From positions 1 to 46,374 of the forward strand of contig QCSL01000015.1 of assembly GCA_003209165.1 (NCBI GenBank): 46,374 nucleotides of DNA, read 5' to 3'. Of the stretch, positions 21,026 through 29,943 are shown in pieces (position 1 is the stretch's first letter; each line of letters starts with the position of its first letter). Both the position numbers and the translations under genes were made by a program. The DNA comes from Synechococcus sp. AG-670-B23. Lineage in GTDB: Bacteria > Cyanobacteriota > Cyanobacteriia > PCC-6307 > Cyanobiaceae. The notes under the pieces were generated by a model that was not told the origin of the DNA, made no database searches, and worked only from the letters and a program-made list of their open reading frames with translations.

Positions 21026-22285
21026 GTGGCACAGCGCAAAACCAGATACATGCGAGTGGGGAAGAGGACTGAGTTCAGTACCTACCCAGCAGTTCTTGAC
21101 CCTGCCGACACCATCTACGCGGTTAACTACTTATTGGGATATTTCAGGAGTGCTGCTGATGCTCCGCATCTGATGCGCCTCCAAAAAGAGGAAGACCTGA
21201 AGCAGAAGGGTTTGTGGGATAGCGACTTCCAAACACCTTTCCATTCCAGTGCAGAGATTGCAGGCCCTGAGTTTGGAATCAACGTCTATGCCGCAGGAGC
21301 GGCAGTAGAGACCAGGAAGAAACAACCGCAGTACCTGAACCTGCTGGATCTGACCTCTACCCACATCAACGCGGGTGGATGGCAGTGTTCTGACTTTGTG
21401 GTGACTCTCACGCAAGAGCACCAGGACGTGAAGGTAGTAGAGGGAGAACCACCACTAGGAGAGTTTGTCCTTGGGTTCATACGCTTGGACAGTGGAGTCC
21501 TGAACAACAAACCACTGCAGGAGTTTCTGAGTATGCAGAAACTGACTGGGGACTTCGCCAACCAGCACCTGCTGACAGCAAAGGTCTGTGTACCCACTCA
21601 ACCCTTTGGATCCTTACTCCGTGGTGGGAAATTGCTGGCGTTGATCGCCATATCAAATGAGCTCCGTGATTGGTTCAACGAGAAGCACAAACGGAACATC
21701 GCCGTTTTCTATACGACTTCTCTCTATGGCACTTCCAAGAGCAGCAGTCAGTACGACCAACTGGATCGGTTCCTGACTCATGTAGGCGATACCGATGTCT
21801 CATACCCACTACGGATGAAGGATCCGCATAAGAAGGAACTGATCGGATGGATGGATGAACGTGGCATCAGTCGTTATCAGTTCACCTTCACTGGGTCATC
21901 CAAAGCAGATCGCAGCAACGCCGAACTGATCAAATACGTTCGTCACTGCCTCTGGAAACAACAGTCTGATCCGAACATCAAGCAGCTTCTTCAGATGTAC
22001 GACCATGAGATGGATCAGTGGAAGAACGGCAAGACGGAACGAAAGAGGTGCTACGTCTCAACCTATGGTCAAGATGAATGGGATTCGATTCTTATCGATC
22101 CAGATCCACAACCAAAACCAGAGTTTGATCTGAGCAATCTTGTTCAGTATTGGAAGAAGAAGGTTTTCAAGGAAAAAGCATGGGGACTGCGAAAGATACT
22201 AAAAACAGATGATTTTCCAATTCAGTTAAGGTATGATCTGTTGAACGAACAATTAAAAACGAAGGATTTTAATCAGGTTCGATGA
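21026..22285 (+). CDS. Unknown protein, possibly DruA (DUF4338)-like
   Basis: This 419-aa protein has no signal peptide or membrane segment. Its core is LLRGGKLLALIAIS (198-210), then NIAVFYTTSLYG (224-235), then SSQYDQLDRFLTHVGDT. The order of features (a substrate-like VP segment, a small-residue helix with LLAL, a Trp-rich loop, a strand ending in a short TTS/ETF motif, then a tyrosine and VGDT/VGET) parallels what I remember of the DUF4338/DruA family of the Druantia defence system, but the match is distant and unverified. The start is GTG 21026; ATG 21050 is an alternative. The stop overlaps the next ATG as ATGA, so the two genes form a cassette. Confidence 0.6.
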   Translation: MAQRKTRYMRVGKRTEFSTYPAVLDPADTIYAVNYLLGYFRSAADAPHLMRLQKEEDLKQKGLWDSDFQTPFHSSAEIAGPEFGINVYAAGAAVETRKKQPQYLNLLDLTSTHINAGGWQCSDFVVTLTQEHQDVKVVEGEPPLGEFVLGFIRLDSGVLNNKPLQEFLSMQKLTGDFANQHLLTAKVCVPTQPFGSLLRGGKLLALIAISNELRDWFNEKHKRNIAVFYTTSLYGTSKSSSQYDQLDRFLTHVGDTDVSYPLRMKDPHKKELIGWMDERGISRYQFTFTGSSKADRSNAELIKYVRHCLWKQQSDPNIKQLLQMYDHEMDQWKNGKTERKRCYVSTYGQDEWDSILIDPDPQPKPEFDLSNLVQYWKKKVFKEKAWGLRKILKTDDFPIQLRYDLLNEQLKTKDFNQVR

Positions 22286-22994
22286 CTCTTTATTCCAGTA
22301 GAGAAGGAAGACTCTGTATAGATGGCAAAAGAGTGCCTTTGAAAATCACTAGGAGTAGTTTTCCTGCAGACTCATTTGCATCTGGTGACTTCTCATCGCA
22401 GCTAACAAAGAGAACATCCAGACGATCAGTCAGTGCTTCCTTGATTTGTATGTCATTCCGATGGGTGGCAAAAAACTACCTAGTGGATTTGGATACAACT
22501 ACACTTCGCAGGATCTGGAACAGAAATATCAGATCAATAAAAAGAATCCAAACCTCCCTGATGGAGATTTGGATAATCCTGGTCTGCTTTTTAATCCCCT
22601 TCGCAAATGGTTTCGCAGCCGTAGAAATCTCACAAGGGGATGGTGCTTGATCTCAACTGCAACTCTTCACAGGTTCTTCTGGAAAGAATATGATCTGTTC
22701 AAATGTCCTTGTCCTTATGATGAGGAAAATGATTCTCACTGGTGGTTGCAGAATGCCAGTGGAGATGTGATTGATTTGGTAGAAGAGCAGTACCGGATAT
22801 CAAAGATCTATGAGCTTCGTCAGAATGGCAAAAAGGTCTCATCTTTTCCTAGTGCATCTTATCCAGCAAGAGGAAGGAATCTTGCTTGGAAACTTGCTGA
22901 GTATGTTTCTTCTTCTGATATTGAATGGGATCTGATTCCCAAGTATGCATCAAGAAAAGATGGAACAGGTTACAAGCAGTTCAAGGATTTCTAA
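22282..22994 (+). CDS. Unknown protein, partner of the 21026 gene; reading frame uncertain
   Basis: An ATG at 22282 overlaps the upstream stop (ATGA) but its frame ends at 22650. The conserved-looking part is in another frame, open from about 22390 and closed at 22994 (182 aa if a TTG at 22446 is used). It reads SQCFLDLYVIPMGGKKLPSG, then GWCLISTATLHRFFW, HWWLQNASGDVIDLVEEQY and a basic tail. The Cys (GWC), His (HWW) and Asp (VID) order is that of papain/transglutaminase-like enzymes. A frameshift near 22390-22440 would join the coupled start to this frame; otherwise a weak TTG start must be used. The function is unknown. Confidence 0.5.
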
Positions 22995-23266
22995 CTCTTC
23001 TATTCTTCCAGTCCCCGTCTGCTCATTTCTCCGAGGTAACTAATGTATATCCTTCTGCAAGTCTCTCTTCTCTCTTTTGTAACGGATTCGAGAACCATGT
23101 CTCGCCACTTGTGAACTTGTTCGATGATATCTTTGTCTGACAGTAAGTCGTATTCTTGTCTCATAATTAATTTTGATGGTTTAATCTATAACAGTCTGCT
23201 TTCGGTGAGTTAAATCTCGACCTTGATTCCTAGTCCATAAAAAAATTTTTGGGAACTTCAAGACCT

Positions 23267-23647
23267 TCAAAAGGTCGATCTACTTTTGAACCGTCTGAGT
23301 TCCTGGTGGTTCCGTTCGTCCAGCATCCCCAGTGAGATCTGATATTCCTGGAACAGTTGAGGATGGAGCATCAGGAGGAAGTTATAGAAGGATCTTGAAC
23401 CACCTCTGCAATCGCTGCTAAACCCTCTGCCACAACTGAAGATCCATTCATCCCTCTGGACTCTGATCAAACGTCCAGTCTTCCGTTGCTTTGCTTCTGG
23501 GTTGTGAACGTAGTGAGTGCAGAAGGGACACGAGAACAGATATGCATCCTTTCCGCTGAATTGAGTTAGCTGCAACTGTTCATCTGACAAGACGCTCAAA
23601 TACTTGACGACTGCATCAAGGTACTGGGTATTTACTGATTGACTCAT
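23267..23647 (-). CDS. Small zinc-cluster protein, primase CHC2-like
   Basis: This 126-aa protein has CPFC (C40, C43), C72 and C80 set among basic and aromatic residues (RDEWIFSCGRGFSSDCRGGS, then RSFYNFLLML). The arrangement resembles the zinc-ribbon (CHC2) end of DNA primases, without any catalytic domain. It could be a stand-alone DNA-binding accessory of the element. Its ATG overlaps the stop of the 55-aa gene upstream (ATGA). Confidence 0.6.
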   Translation of the reverse strand: MSQSVNTQYLDAVVKYLSVLSDEQLQLTQFSGKDAYLFSCPFCTHYVHNPEAKQRKTGRLIRVQRDEWIFSCGRGFSSDCRGGSRSFYNFLLMLHPQLFQEYQISLGMLDERNHQELRRFKSRSTF

Positions 23648-23811
23648 TTACACCTTTTCCGCTGGATGCGTTGTTGCTTTTTCATATCCTTGATTTCATC
23701 TTCTGTTAGATACCACCACGAAATGCCTTCACCAGTATCGAAGTCAACCTTTTCATTTCTACTGGTACTTGTAAATGCGTTAACTGCCTGACTAAATGAA
23801 AGGTGTTCCAT
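23644..23811 (-). CDS. Unrecognised 55-aa protein
   Basis: The frame runs from ATG 23811 to TGA 23644: MEHLSFSQAVNAFTSTSRNE and so on, with GEGISWWYLTEDEIKDMKKQ and a very basic C-terminus (QRIQRKRCK). It overlaps the zinc-cluster gene by four bases. An AAAGAG sequence lies upstream as a possible ribosome binding site. No family was recognised. Confidence 0.6.
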   Translation of the reverse strand: MEHLSFSQAVNAFTSTSRNEKVDFDTGEGISWWYLTEDEIKDMKKQQRIQRKRCK

Positions 23812-24230
23812 TATTTGCTCTTTATTCTTATGTATTATATCTGATTAGTTATCATCAGTCAACTGCAGATGGTGTTGACAAAGTAATAAATTGGCGATAG
23901 ACTTGCTCTGTTGAGTTTCAAAGATAAGTAGCATCTAAAGGACCTTTTGTTAACATATGCCAACCAAAAAGGCACCTGAAAGTTCCCATTTTTATAAATC
24001 TCTTTGTAGAGGTTGATAAGGGCAACTATATCTAAAAATAAAAAAGGCAATAAATAATCATAGAGATGGCGAAGGAAAGTGAGCAATCCACGAAGTGGAT
24101 TACATTTTAATTGCGATATAAATCTAGCTGTCTTTTGTAATCAAAGACCGTCATTTATCGGAAAAACTAGAGTCTCAAGAATCCTTCATTAGATCCATCA
24201 ATATCACTATCACCAAAAAGGAACTAAACA

Positions 24231-24416
24231 ATGCCCATGATGAAACCGATGTCAAATCAGTTTAAATGTACATTTAAAGACGCAGAAGTACTTCTTTTGG
24301 TTCCTATTGAATACCAGATGATGAAAGAACTTGGTATTGATCGTTCTGGGTTGCATAAGTTTGCACTACGACAACTCCATAATCGTCGTCAAGAATCAAC
24401 TCTGAATTTCATTTGA
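24231..24416 (+). CDS. Unrecognised 61-aa protein
   Basis: ATG 24231 follows AAGGA by nine bases. The product (NQFKCTFKDAEVLLLVPIEY then KELGIDRSGLHKFALRQLHN) is short with a helical C-terminal half. The LGIDRSGLHKFAL pattern slightly resembles a small ribbon-helix-helix or CopG-type protein. It is followed after seven bases by another small ORF. Confidence 0.5.
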   Translation: MPMMKPMSNQFKCTFKDAEVLLLVPIEYQMMKELGIDRSGLHKFALRQLHNRRQESTLNFI

Positions 24417-24423
24417 GGTAGAT

Positions 24424-24564
24424 ATGCATCCAAATAACGTTACAAATCCAGTGAATTGTGAGAAATTAAAACAAGTTCTCAAGAAATATAGTATGTCCTT
24501 CGATGCTTATCTTGAAGAAAAGATCGAAGAAGATTACTCATTCATTTTCAAGAAAAAGAGATGA
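24424..24564 (+). CDS. Unrecognised 46-aa protein
   Basis: ATG 24424 lies seven bases after the previous stop and has GAGG seven bases upstream. The product starts MHPNNVTNPVNCEKLKQVLK and ends in a basic tail FKKKR, with an acidic middle (EEKIEED). The close spacing and ribosome binding site support it; nothing else does. Confidence 0.4.
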   Translation: MHPNNVTNPVNCEKLKQVLKKYSMSFDAYLEEKIEEDYSFIFKKKR

Positions 24565-24740
24565 AAGGTTTTTTTATGGGTAGAAAAGATCCATCAGTAA
24601 TCCTTTCTCATCAATAATTCCGATCTGCTTGCCTGGCAGAGTTACTTTGGATTGCGCAGTACTGTATGCACTAGGCGAGTGCTTGACTGACTGGAAGTGC
24701 CTTGTTAAAGAGAGGTATTTTCTGATAAATATTTTTGGGC

Positions 24741-25439
24741 CTACTTTCTGACAAGAATGAAATTGCCGAATAATGTTGAATAATGTAAGCGATATAGATT
24801 TTGGTATTTGGATAAATGTTCTCTAATTGCTTGTATGCATCCGGGCCAGCGACTATTGTAATCGTCAACAACTATTACGCATCCAGGATTTGCTTTGTCA
24901 ATTGTATACTCAAGTGCGCCAAGTATTGGATCGTATAGGTCAAGGTCGATATGTACGAAATCAAAGAGGGCGTTGACGCGCTTTAACTGGGAGGGTATCC
25001 AGCATTTTTGTAGGGTGGAATTCGGGAATAGATTCTGAATGTGTTTAAAATTAGGCGACATTTCTCCTCCCGAGGCAGGATTGGTGCTCCCCTCTACATC
25101 TTCTTTGGTTGGTTTGGACAAACCTTCAAAACTGTCAAATATATAATGTTGATTGGGGATCTCTAATATCGTTGTTATGAGCATGGATGTTACACCTCTG
25201 AAAACTCCGAACTCTGCAGTACTGAGAGGTGATTGTATGGAAGATGATTTAATAGAAGAGAGAATTTGATATATCGCATAGGACTTGAAAAGTTTTGGGG
25301 ATAATGTTTTAGGGATATCTATGCCGCATTTTTGCAGGCATTTAACATATAACACCATGAATTTTTCGTCAATCAGCATTCCCGTAAATGCCTTATTAAG
25401 CGCGTAAAATGTTTCATCGCCTTGCTTAAATTGATTCAC
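24741..25439 (-). CDS. TylF/MycF-like SAM-dependent methyltransferase
   Basis: This 232-aa protein has SAM motif I at 75-84 (AEFGVFRGVTS), IFDSFEGLSKP at 100-110, FVHIDLDLYDP at 161-171 (metal/substrate aspartates) and VVDDY at 190-194. These are the hallmarks of the macrocin O-methyltransferase family, which methylates sugar hydroxyls. The start is GTG 25439. It is AT-rich compared with backbone genes. Within this element it would be cargo; a cell-surface glycan is a reasonable substrate but not shown. Confidence 0.78.
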   Translation of the reverse strand: MNQFKQGDETFYALNKAFTGMLIDEKFMVLYVKCLQKCGIDIPKTLSPKLFKSYAIYQILSSIKSSSIQSPLSTAEFGVFRGVTSMLITTILEIPNQHYIFDSFEGLSKPTKEDVEGSTNPASGGEMSPNFKHIQNLFPNSTLQKCWIPSQLKRVNALFDFVHIDLDLYDPILGALEYTIDKANPGCVIVVDDYNSRWPGCIQAIREHLSKYQNLYRLHYSTLFGNFILVRK

Positions 25440-25550
25440 TGCTTTGAATTGTCTATATTGACTCTAGCATAGTTGCGCTGGGAAACTTTTATTTATAAAT
25501 TTGTATTTAACTTCTGTCTTGTTTTTGCATGAGTCGTACGTTCTCCTTTG

Positions 25551-26207
25551 TTAGACAAGTCTGATTATGCAATTGCGGACAGAAGACGGATGGAATGATT
25601 TTCCTTGAGGAGTCTGCATTCCCATGACATTCAATATATCCGCGATTTCCTGGAATGTTTTTCCTGCCTCTCTTAGTGGTATCACCAAAGGTTGGAGTTT
25701 CGCTGCAAACGTGTTGGCCGCTGAGATCTTGGCGTCGTTTGCTTTTTTGATGTTCCTGGAACCAGCGGTTCCCAATTTCACTCCGCGTCGTTTTGCTTCT
25801 GCCAACGCCTGGCGTGTCCTTCTTCCAATTTCCTTGCGCTCATGCATCGCCATGAGTGCGTAGATGCCGATTGTGAGTTCATCTGCACTGGGATTGGTGG
25901 CGATGCGGAACCGAACGTCCCTCTTCATCAGACCAGCGATGGTTTCTAGATCGCGTGATAGACGGCAAAGACGAGCACACAAGACCACACTCCTTGTCTG
26001 GGATGCGATCTCTAGTGCTTTCTGCAGTACAGGACGTTCATCAAGGTCTTTGCCACCAGATTCCACCTCCACCAGGTCTGCTGTGATCTCTACTGATTCT
26101 TGGCCTGCAAGGTGTGTCTGGATTTCGGTCATTTGCGCGAGCAGTCCTAGTCCTGATTTCTCTTGTTGAGAACTGGAAACCCTTCGCAGCAGGACGAACT
26201 TGGTCAT
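25551..26207 (-). CDS. Serine recombinase / resolvase
   Basis: This 218-aa protein opens FVLLRRVSSSQQEKSGLGLL, matching the resolvase pattern YxRVSTxxQ with the catalytic serine at about residue 11. ARLCRLSRD matches the DRLSR arginine motif, and ERKEIGRRTRQALAEAKRRG the long E helix. The C-terminus has a helix-turn-helix-like segment (FQEIADILN). ATG 26207 is preferred over GTG 26213. Small serine recombinases of this type resolve or invert DNA; it is probably not the enzyme using the groEL repeat. Confidence 0.9.
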   Translation of the reverse strand: MTKFVLLRRVSSSQQEKSGLGLLAQMTEIQTHLAGQESVEITADLVEVESGGKDLDERPVLQKALEIASQTRSVVLCARLCRLSRDLETIAGLMKRDVRFRIATNPSADELTIGIYALMAMHERKEIGRRTRQALAEAKRRGVKLGTAGSRNIKKANDAKISAANTFAAKLQPLVIPLREAGKTFQEIADILNVMGMQTPQGKSFHPSSVRNCIIRLV

Positions 26208-26355
26208 AAACACAGACGGAGAAGACTGTTTAGTGCATCATTTCTCCACTGGTTATCGCACGGTTACGATGTCGTATAGAACTAGTCACATAACCACCAC
26301 AGCAGTGCCACTGGATCCACTGCTGGAAATGCTGCTCAGACCGCTCAGAATCGCC

Positions 26356-27609
26356 TCAGGCGCTTTGTTCTGATGATCCTGCTGCTTCCCACAGCGGCGA
26401 CCACTTGGATCCTTTGCTTCGGTCTGAATAGGTCATGACCGTTGCTTTGCCTGCAGCTTGCTCTTCATTAATACGGACGTAGTGCTGGAGCATCACTCGT
26501 TCGTCATGTCCCGTGAATTGGCACAGAACAGTTGGATCAGCACCTTCGGCAATCCTGGTACTGATCATGTATTTGCGGGTTGAATAATATGTGTAATCTT
26601 CTCTGTCCAAATTGCAGTCAGGAAGAATTTTTTCTTTGAACGTATCGTAGATCTGTGCTTTTGAAATTTGTTTTCCAGTTTTTGGATCCACGAACATAGG
26701 TTGATCTGGTTTTGGTTTTAAGTTTGGATTTTCATGACTCCAGTCTTCGTACATTTGCTTGAGTTCTTTTATGTGATGACCATTTACGAATTCGCCATTT
26801 CTGATCTTGTTTCTCTTGGTGTCCCTGATCTTGATTTTGCTGATGGTGCAGGTGACCTCCTCGCCTTTGATCTTATGGATTTCGTCCCGAAACCCATTGA
26901 TACCAGACCATTTCATCTTTAATCCTTCTGACGTGTATCGCCAACCGACACTAGTGCTGATCAGGAAGAATTGATAAATTACTATCTTTGTTCGTTTGTC
27001 ATAACCATCATTCTTTTTGATCCATCTACGGTATGCAGCAGTAATTTTCTTGTAGTCACTAGGTGTAAATGGTGGACTTGCTGATTCGTCATCATCTCTT
27101 GCTGGAACGAAACTAGTTCGAGTTGGTATTTTGATTCTTTGATTCAAGAGATTGTTTTCAATTAAGTAGTCTCCAAACTTTCTAATGCTTTGCAGTTCGT
27201 TGAAGATTGTATCTTCTGAGGGAATTACTTTTTTGGTGTTTGCTCCATTAATGTGGTTTCCTTTTTTGTCGATACCAGTTGACAACCAACCTTCATCTCT
27301 CCTCCATTCTATGCAAAGACTCGCCAAATTATTGGGCAAGCCCCTAGATTTTTTGTAGCTCTTAAAATCACAAAATGCGTGGAATAGTTTTCCGATAACA
27401 TTCCTGATCCGATTAAGGTTGGGAAGAGATCCACCTTTCTCGCCATTTTTGTGTTTGAGTTCATAGATATCGATATACTTTCTTGAAAGTCGTTCTATGT
27501 TTTTTGGAGAAGTCGTACCAGTTGTGTTGCTTTGGTTCAGTACTTCTGCGAAGGTGTCATATGCATTCTTCTTGGTTAGTTCTTTATCTTCGGTTTTGAG
27601 AGATCGCAT
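26356..27609 (-). CDS. Tyrosine recombinase (integrase) of the element
   Basis: In this 417-aa protein the catalytic residues of the phage integrase family can be placed: Arg in GWRYTSEGLKMKW (R224), the box II segment YYSTRKYMIS (R345), His in TGHDE (H368) and the nucleophile in LQHYVRI (Y377). The N-terminal 180 residues would bind arm or core DNA. The gene lies 258 bases from the right repeat, as integrases usually do. It is more AT-rich than backbone genes. I infer that it inserts the element at the groEL end. Confidence 0.88.
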   Translation of the reverse strand: MRSLKTEDKELTKKNAYDTFAEVLNQSNTTGTTSPKNIERLSRKYIDIYELKHKNGEKGGSLPNLNRIRNVIGKLFHAFCDFKSYKKSRGLPNNLASLCIEWRRDEGWLSTGIDKKGNHINGANTKKVIPSEDTIFNELQSIRKFGDYLIENNLLNQRIKIPTRTSFVPARDDDESASPPFTPSDYKKITAAYRRWIKKNDGYDKRTKIVIYQFFLISTSVGWRYTSEGLKMKWSGINGFRDEIHKIKGEEVTCTISKIKIRDTKRNKIRNGEFVNGHHIKELKQMYEDWSHENPNLKPKPDQPMFVDPKTGKQISKAQIYDTFKEKILPDCNLDREDYTYYSTRKYMISTRIAEGADPTVLCQFTGHDERVMLQHYVRINEEQAAGKATVMTYSDRSKGSKWSPLWEAAGSSEQSA

Positions 27610-27759
27610 AGGACGATTCTCTCTACTGATATAGACCTTGCAGTGCCAAATCTTGCCAATCTTTCATCTTTTGACTTGATTAAAGATCCAAAGTTTGTCA
27701 GGAATTAATGTTTCCTTGTTCGCTTCTGCCATAAAAAAGTATCAACATATGGATGATTT

Positions 27760-27768
27760 GTGTGGAAC
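27760..27768 (+). repeat. Right-end copy of the GTGTGGAAC motif
   Basis: It is identical to the three copies at 20373-20444 and in the same orientation. Nearby, CCTTATTGCG (27795-27804) is the reverse complement of CGCAATAAGG at 20385-20394, giving an additional inverted match between the two ends. Confidence 0.6.
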
Positions 27769-27866
27769 GCTTTCCATCTTTGACCATTATAGTTCCTTAT
27801 TGCGAATAAATCAACCTGTTTACTGGGGTTTGGGCGGTTAAATAGTGCCTTATTGAGAATGCTTGG

Positions 27867-27881
27867 GACTTCGACTATTGA
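27867..27881 (+). repeat. Right attachment core (attR)
   Basis: It is identical to the last 15 bases of groEL at 20220-20234. It is followed by a GGGTGG/CCACCC hairpin and then a full terminator, consistent with the sequence that originally followed groEL. Confidence 0.82.
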
Positions 27882-27935
27882 TGGCGGTGCGGGTGGTCTT
27901 CACTCCACCCAATCTCTCAAACCCAAGTCATGCTA

Positions 27936-27959
27936 AGAGGTCCTGAGGGGCCTCTTTTT
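27936..27959 (+). terminator. Terminator, probably the original one of groEL
   Basis: An 8-bp stem AGAGGTCC / GGGCCTCT (one G-T pair) with a TGAG loop is followed by T residues. No gene other than the interrupted groEL leads into it, so it likely served groEL before the insertion. Confidence 0.85.
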
Positions 27960-28101
27960 ATGCCCTGCAGCCGTCTTGTTAGGCATAGGTTTTTCAAGAC
28001 CTAAGGCCCGTGAGGGTGATTTCAGCTGGAGGGCATGGGTAGTTGGGAGGTGCGGAGCTACATCGGCTATCGTATTGCTTTGTATCGATAAGTCGGGACA
28101 C

Positions 28102-28458
28102 GTGCCTCAGCGCCCCGGTGCCTTTGCGGCTCAATTTGCTCCGGAGACACTCCAGCGTTTCAGAGAACTCTGTCGCCAGCAGGACAAGGCCTATTCCAAG
28201 GTGTTGGAACGCCTTGCGCTGTTGTATGTCGAAACGGACGGAGGGATTCTTTCCACTTCAGGTTCTGCTTCAGCTCCGTCAAAAGGCGTACAAAAAAGAC
28301 AAGTCCAGGTTGAATCCCTTCAAAATAAATTGCTGGAAGATCTGTTGAAGCGTGTCGAGATCCTGGAAAAGAGAGAAGCAAAAATGCTGTATGAGTTGGA
28401 TCGCGTTTACAAAGAACTGGCTTTTTTAAAATCAGGTCTGAAAGCGCCAGAACACTGA
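28102..28458 (+). CDS. Small protein with RHH-like start and coiled coil
   Basis: From GTG 28102 (preceded by GGGA) the 118-aa product starts VPQRPGAFAAQFAPETLQRF and continues CRQQDKAYSKVLERLALLYV, which could form a ribbon-helix-helix. Residues 65-115 are a leucine- and charge-rich coiled coil (LLEDLLKRVEILEKREAKML). Its layout recalls the 20534 protein, though they do not look like close copies. An upstream reading from 27976 is in frame but unlikely. Confidence 0.6.
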   Translation: MPQRPGAFAAQFAPETLQRFRELCRQQDKAYSKVLERLALLYVETDGGILSTSGSASAPSKGVQKRQVQVESLQNKLLEDLLKRVEILEKREAKMLYELDRVYKELAFLKSGLKAPEH

Positions 28459-28488
28459 CGCAAATCAATGAATCAAAAAATGCGGTAA

Positions 28489-29943
28489 TTACTCATTTTC
28501 TGGTATAATTGCTTGTTTGTCTAAATTCAACATCTGAATAACCATATCGATAACAATTTGAACATGTATGCTGTAGCTGATAAGTCCGGAACCTACTTTT
28601 TGGTCTGGCTTATCTTTCGCGAATAAATTGCCTACGTCTTTTACAAGAGACTTATCTACTAATTTAACAGAAGATTCGTTAATTCCCGTTGGGAAAACAC
28701 AATGTTTTTCATTGGAATGAAGGATTCCTGGCTTTCTACAAAACCGATGTGGCACAAGCTGGCCAGCGCCTGCATTTGCAACGAAAAAATCAATAGATTG
28801 GCATTGTTGGATTTTTTCTCGGTAAGTCTGACCCACTAGGTTCATAATTGTGATATTTGAAAAAGGTAATAATTTTTCTCTAATAGAATCGACCACATCA
28901 AGATCTTGGCTAACAGGGGCTGCTTTGCTTCCACGAAGTGAAACATGATTTGAATCTTCGTATTCGGTAAAACCATCAATCATAAAAACAAACGAATCAA
29001 ACCACGGCATTAGTTGTTCCACAAGAGTTGGAAGAAAGTCTTCCTGCTCGACCCATATTCTTTTCTGTGCAGAAATGCCAAACCAAAGAGTAAGAGTGTT
29101 GCTTTTGCTAAACATTTTTTTGAGTTTCTTAAAAACCTGATTCCATTGATAACGAATAGTTCCGCTGTGCCATCTTTTGATACTGTCTTTCCAGACAACT
29201 TGCTCCATTATTTCACAATATTGATCAAGCTCCATCCCTAACTGATTCGAACCTATGACTAAAGGGAATAGAGAAAATGTAGGTATGTTTTTTTTGTATG
29301 ATGCAAGCTTTTTAAAGTGCATGGGCACAAAAAATGAATTACTACTAACAATTGGTCTTTTGGTTTGAAGGTACACGATCCATTTGAGTTGATCATAGAA
29401 ATGATGATATGGTCTTTTTTGATCAAGGAGGTAGCCAGAAAATGTCGCTTTCTTTGTGCCGTATTTTCTCGAGCTGATCTTATTTTTACCATTAAATATA
29501 CTCCTGATTGCATTCAAAATTACACCGTCATTGGCTGAAGATTTATGTTTCCCTGAAAATGACTCTGTAAAAATAGCATCAATAAATGAGGTGCATTGAC
29601 ATAGAATCCATTGATTATGGTTAGTTGAATCGCTAAAAAAAACAAAGTTGCACATTCCTTGTCGCATGCTTTTAGAGGCAAATGTATCTAGATTCTCTAT
29701 GAAAGGATGAGGCAAGCATAGAAATCCATTTTGCTGGTCAATTTTTTTGACTAAATCTAGAACTGTCTCGACTTTTTTTATTTCAATTGACTGAATTATG
29801 CTTTTCCATAGTGGACTACGGACTTTTTGGGCAAGAGAACATGGAAGTTTTTGGGATGGAATCTGAAATTTGTATTTAATTGACTTTTTTGAGCTTAAAT
29901 TATTATTCACTTGCTTTCCTCCCTGTATTCTATAATTATACAT
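28489..29943 (-). CDS. Unknown protein, possible glycosyltransferase
   Basis: This 484-aa, AT-rich protein is without membrane segments. The second half has alternating hydrophobic strands and turns (NTLTLWFGISAQKRIWVEQE, FDSFVFMIDGF, FSNITIMNLVGQTYREKIQQ, DFFVANAGAGQLVPHRFCRK then PGILHSN). The last segment looks like the donor-site region of GT-B type or GT61-like glycosyltransferases, but no firm family was recognised. ATG 29943 is a reasonable start. With the sulfotransferase-like neighbour and the TylF-type methyltransferase it fits a surface-glycan theme. Confidence 0.55.
   Translation of the reverse strand: MYNYRIQGGKQVNNNLSSKKSIKYKFQIPSQKLPCSLAQKVRSPLWKSIIQSIEIKKVETVLDLVKKIDQQNGFLCLPHPFIENLDTFASKSMRQGMCNFVFFSDSTNHNQWILCQCTSFIDAIFTESFSGKHKSSANDGVILNAIRSIFNGKNKISSRKYGTKKATFSGYLLDQKRPYHHFYDQLKWIVYLQTKRPIVSSNSFFVPMHFKKLASYKKNIPTFSLFPLVIGSNQLGMELDQYCEIMEQVVWKDSIKRWHSGTIRYQWNQVFKKLKKMFSKSNTLTLWFGISAQKRIWVEQEDFLPTLVEQLMPWFDSFVFMIDGFTEYEDSNHVSLRGSKAAPVSQDLDVVDSIREKLLPFSNITIMNLVGQTYREKIQQCQSIDFFVANAGAGQLVPHRFCRKPGILHSNEKHCVFPTGINESSVKLVDKSLVKDVGNLFAKDKPDQKVGSGLISYSIHVQIVIDMVIQMLNLDKQAIIPENE

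Noticed and set aside
23859-24086. 75-codon frame on the minus strand
   Set aside because: It uses a TTG start with no ribosome binding site, is in very AT-rich DNA and has no recognisable motif.
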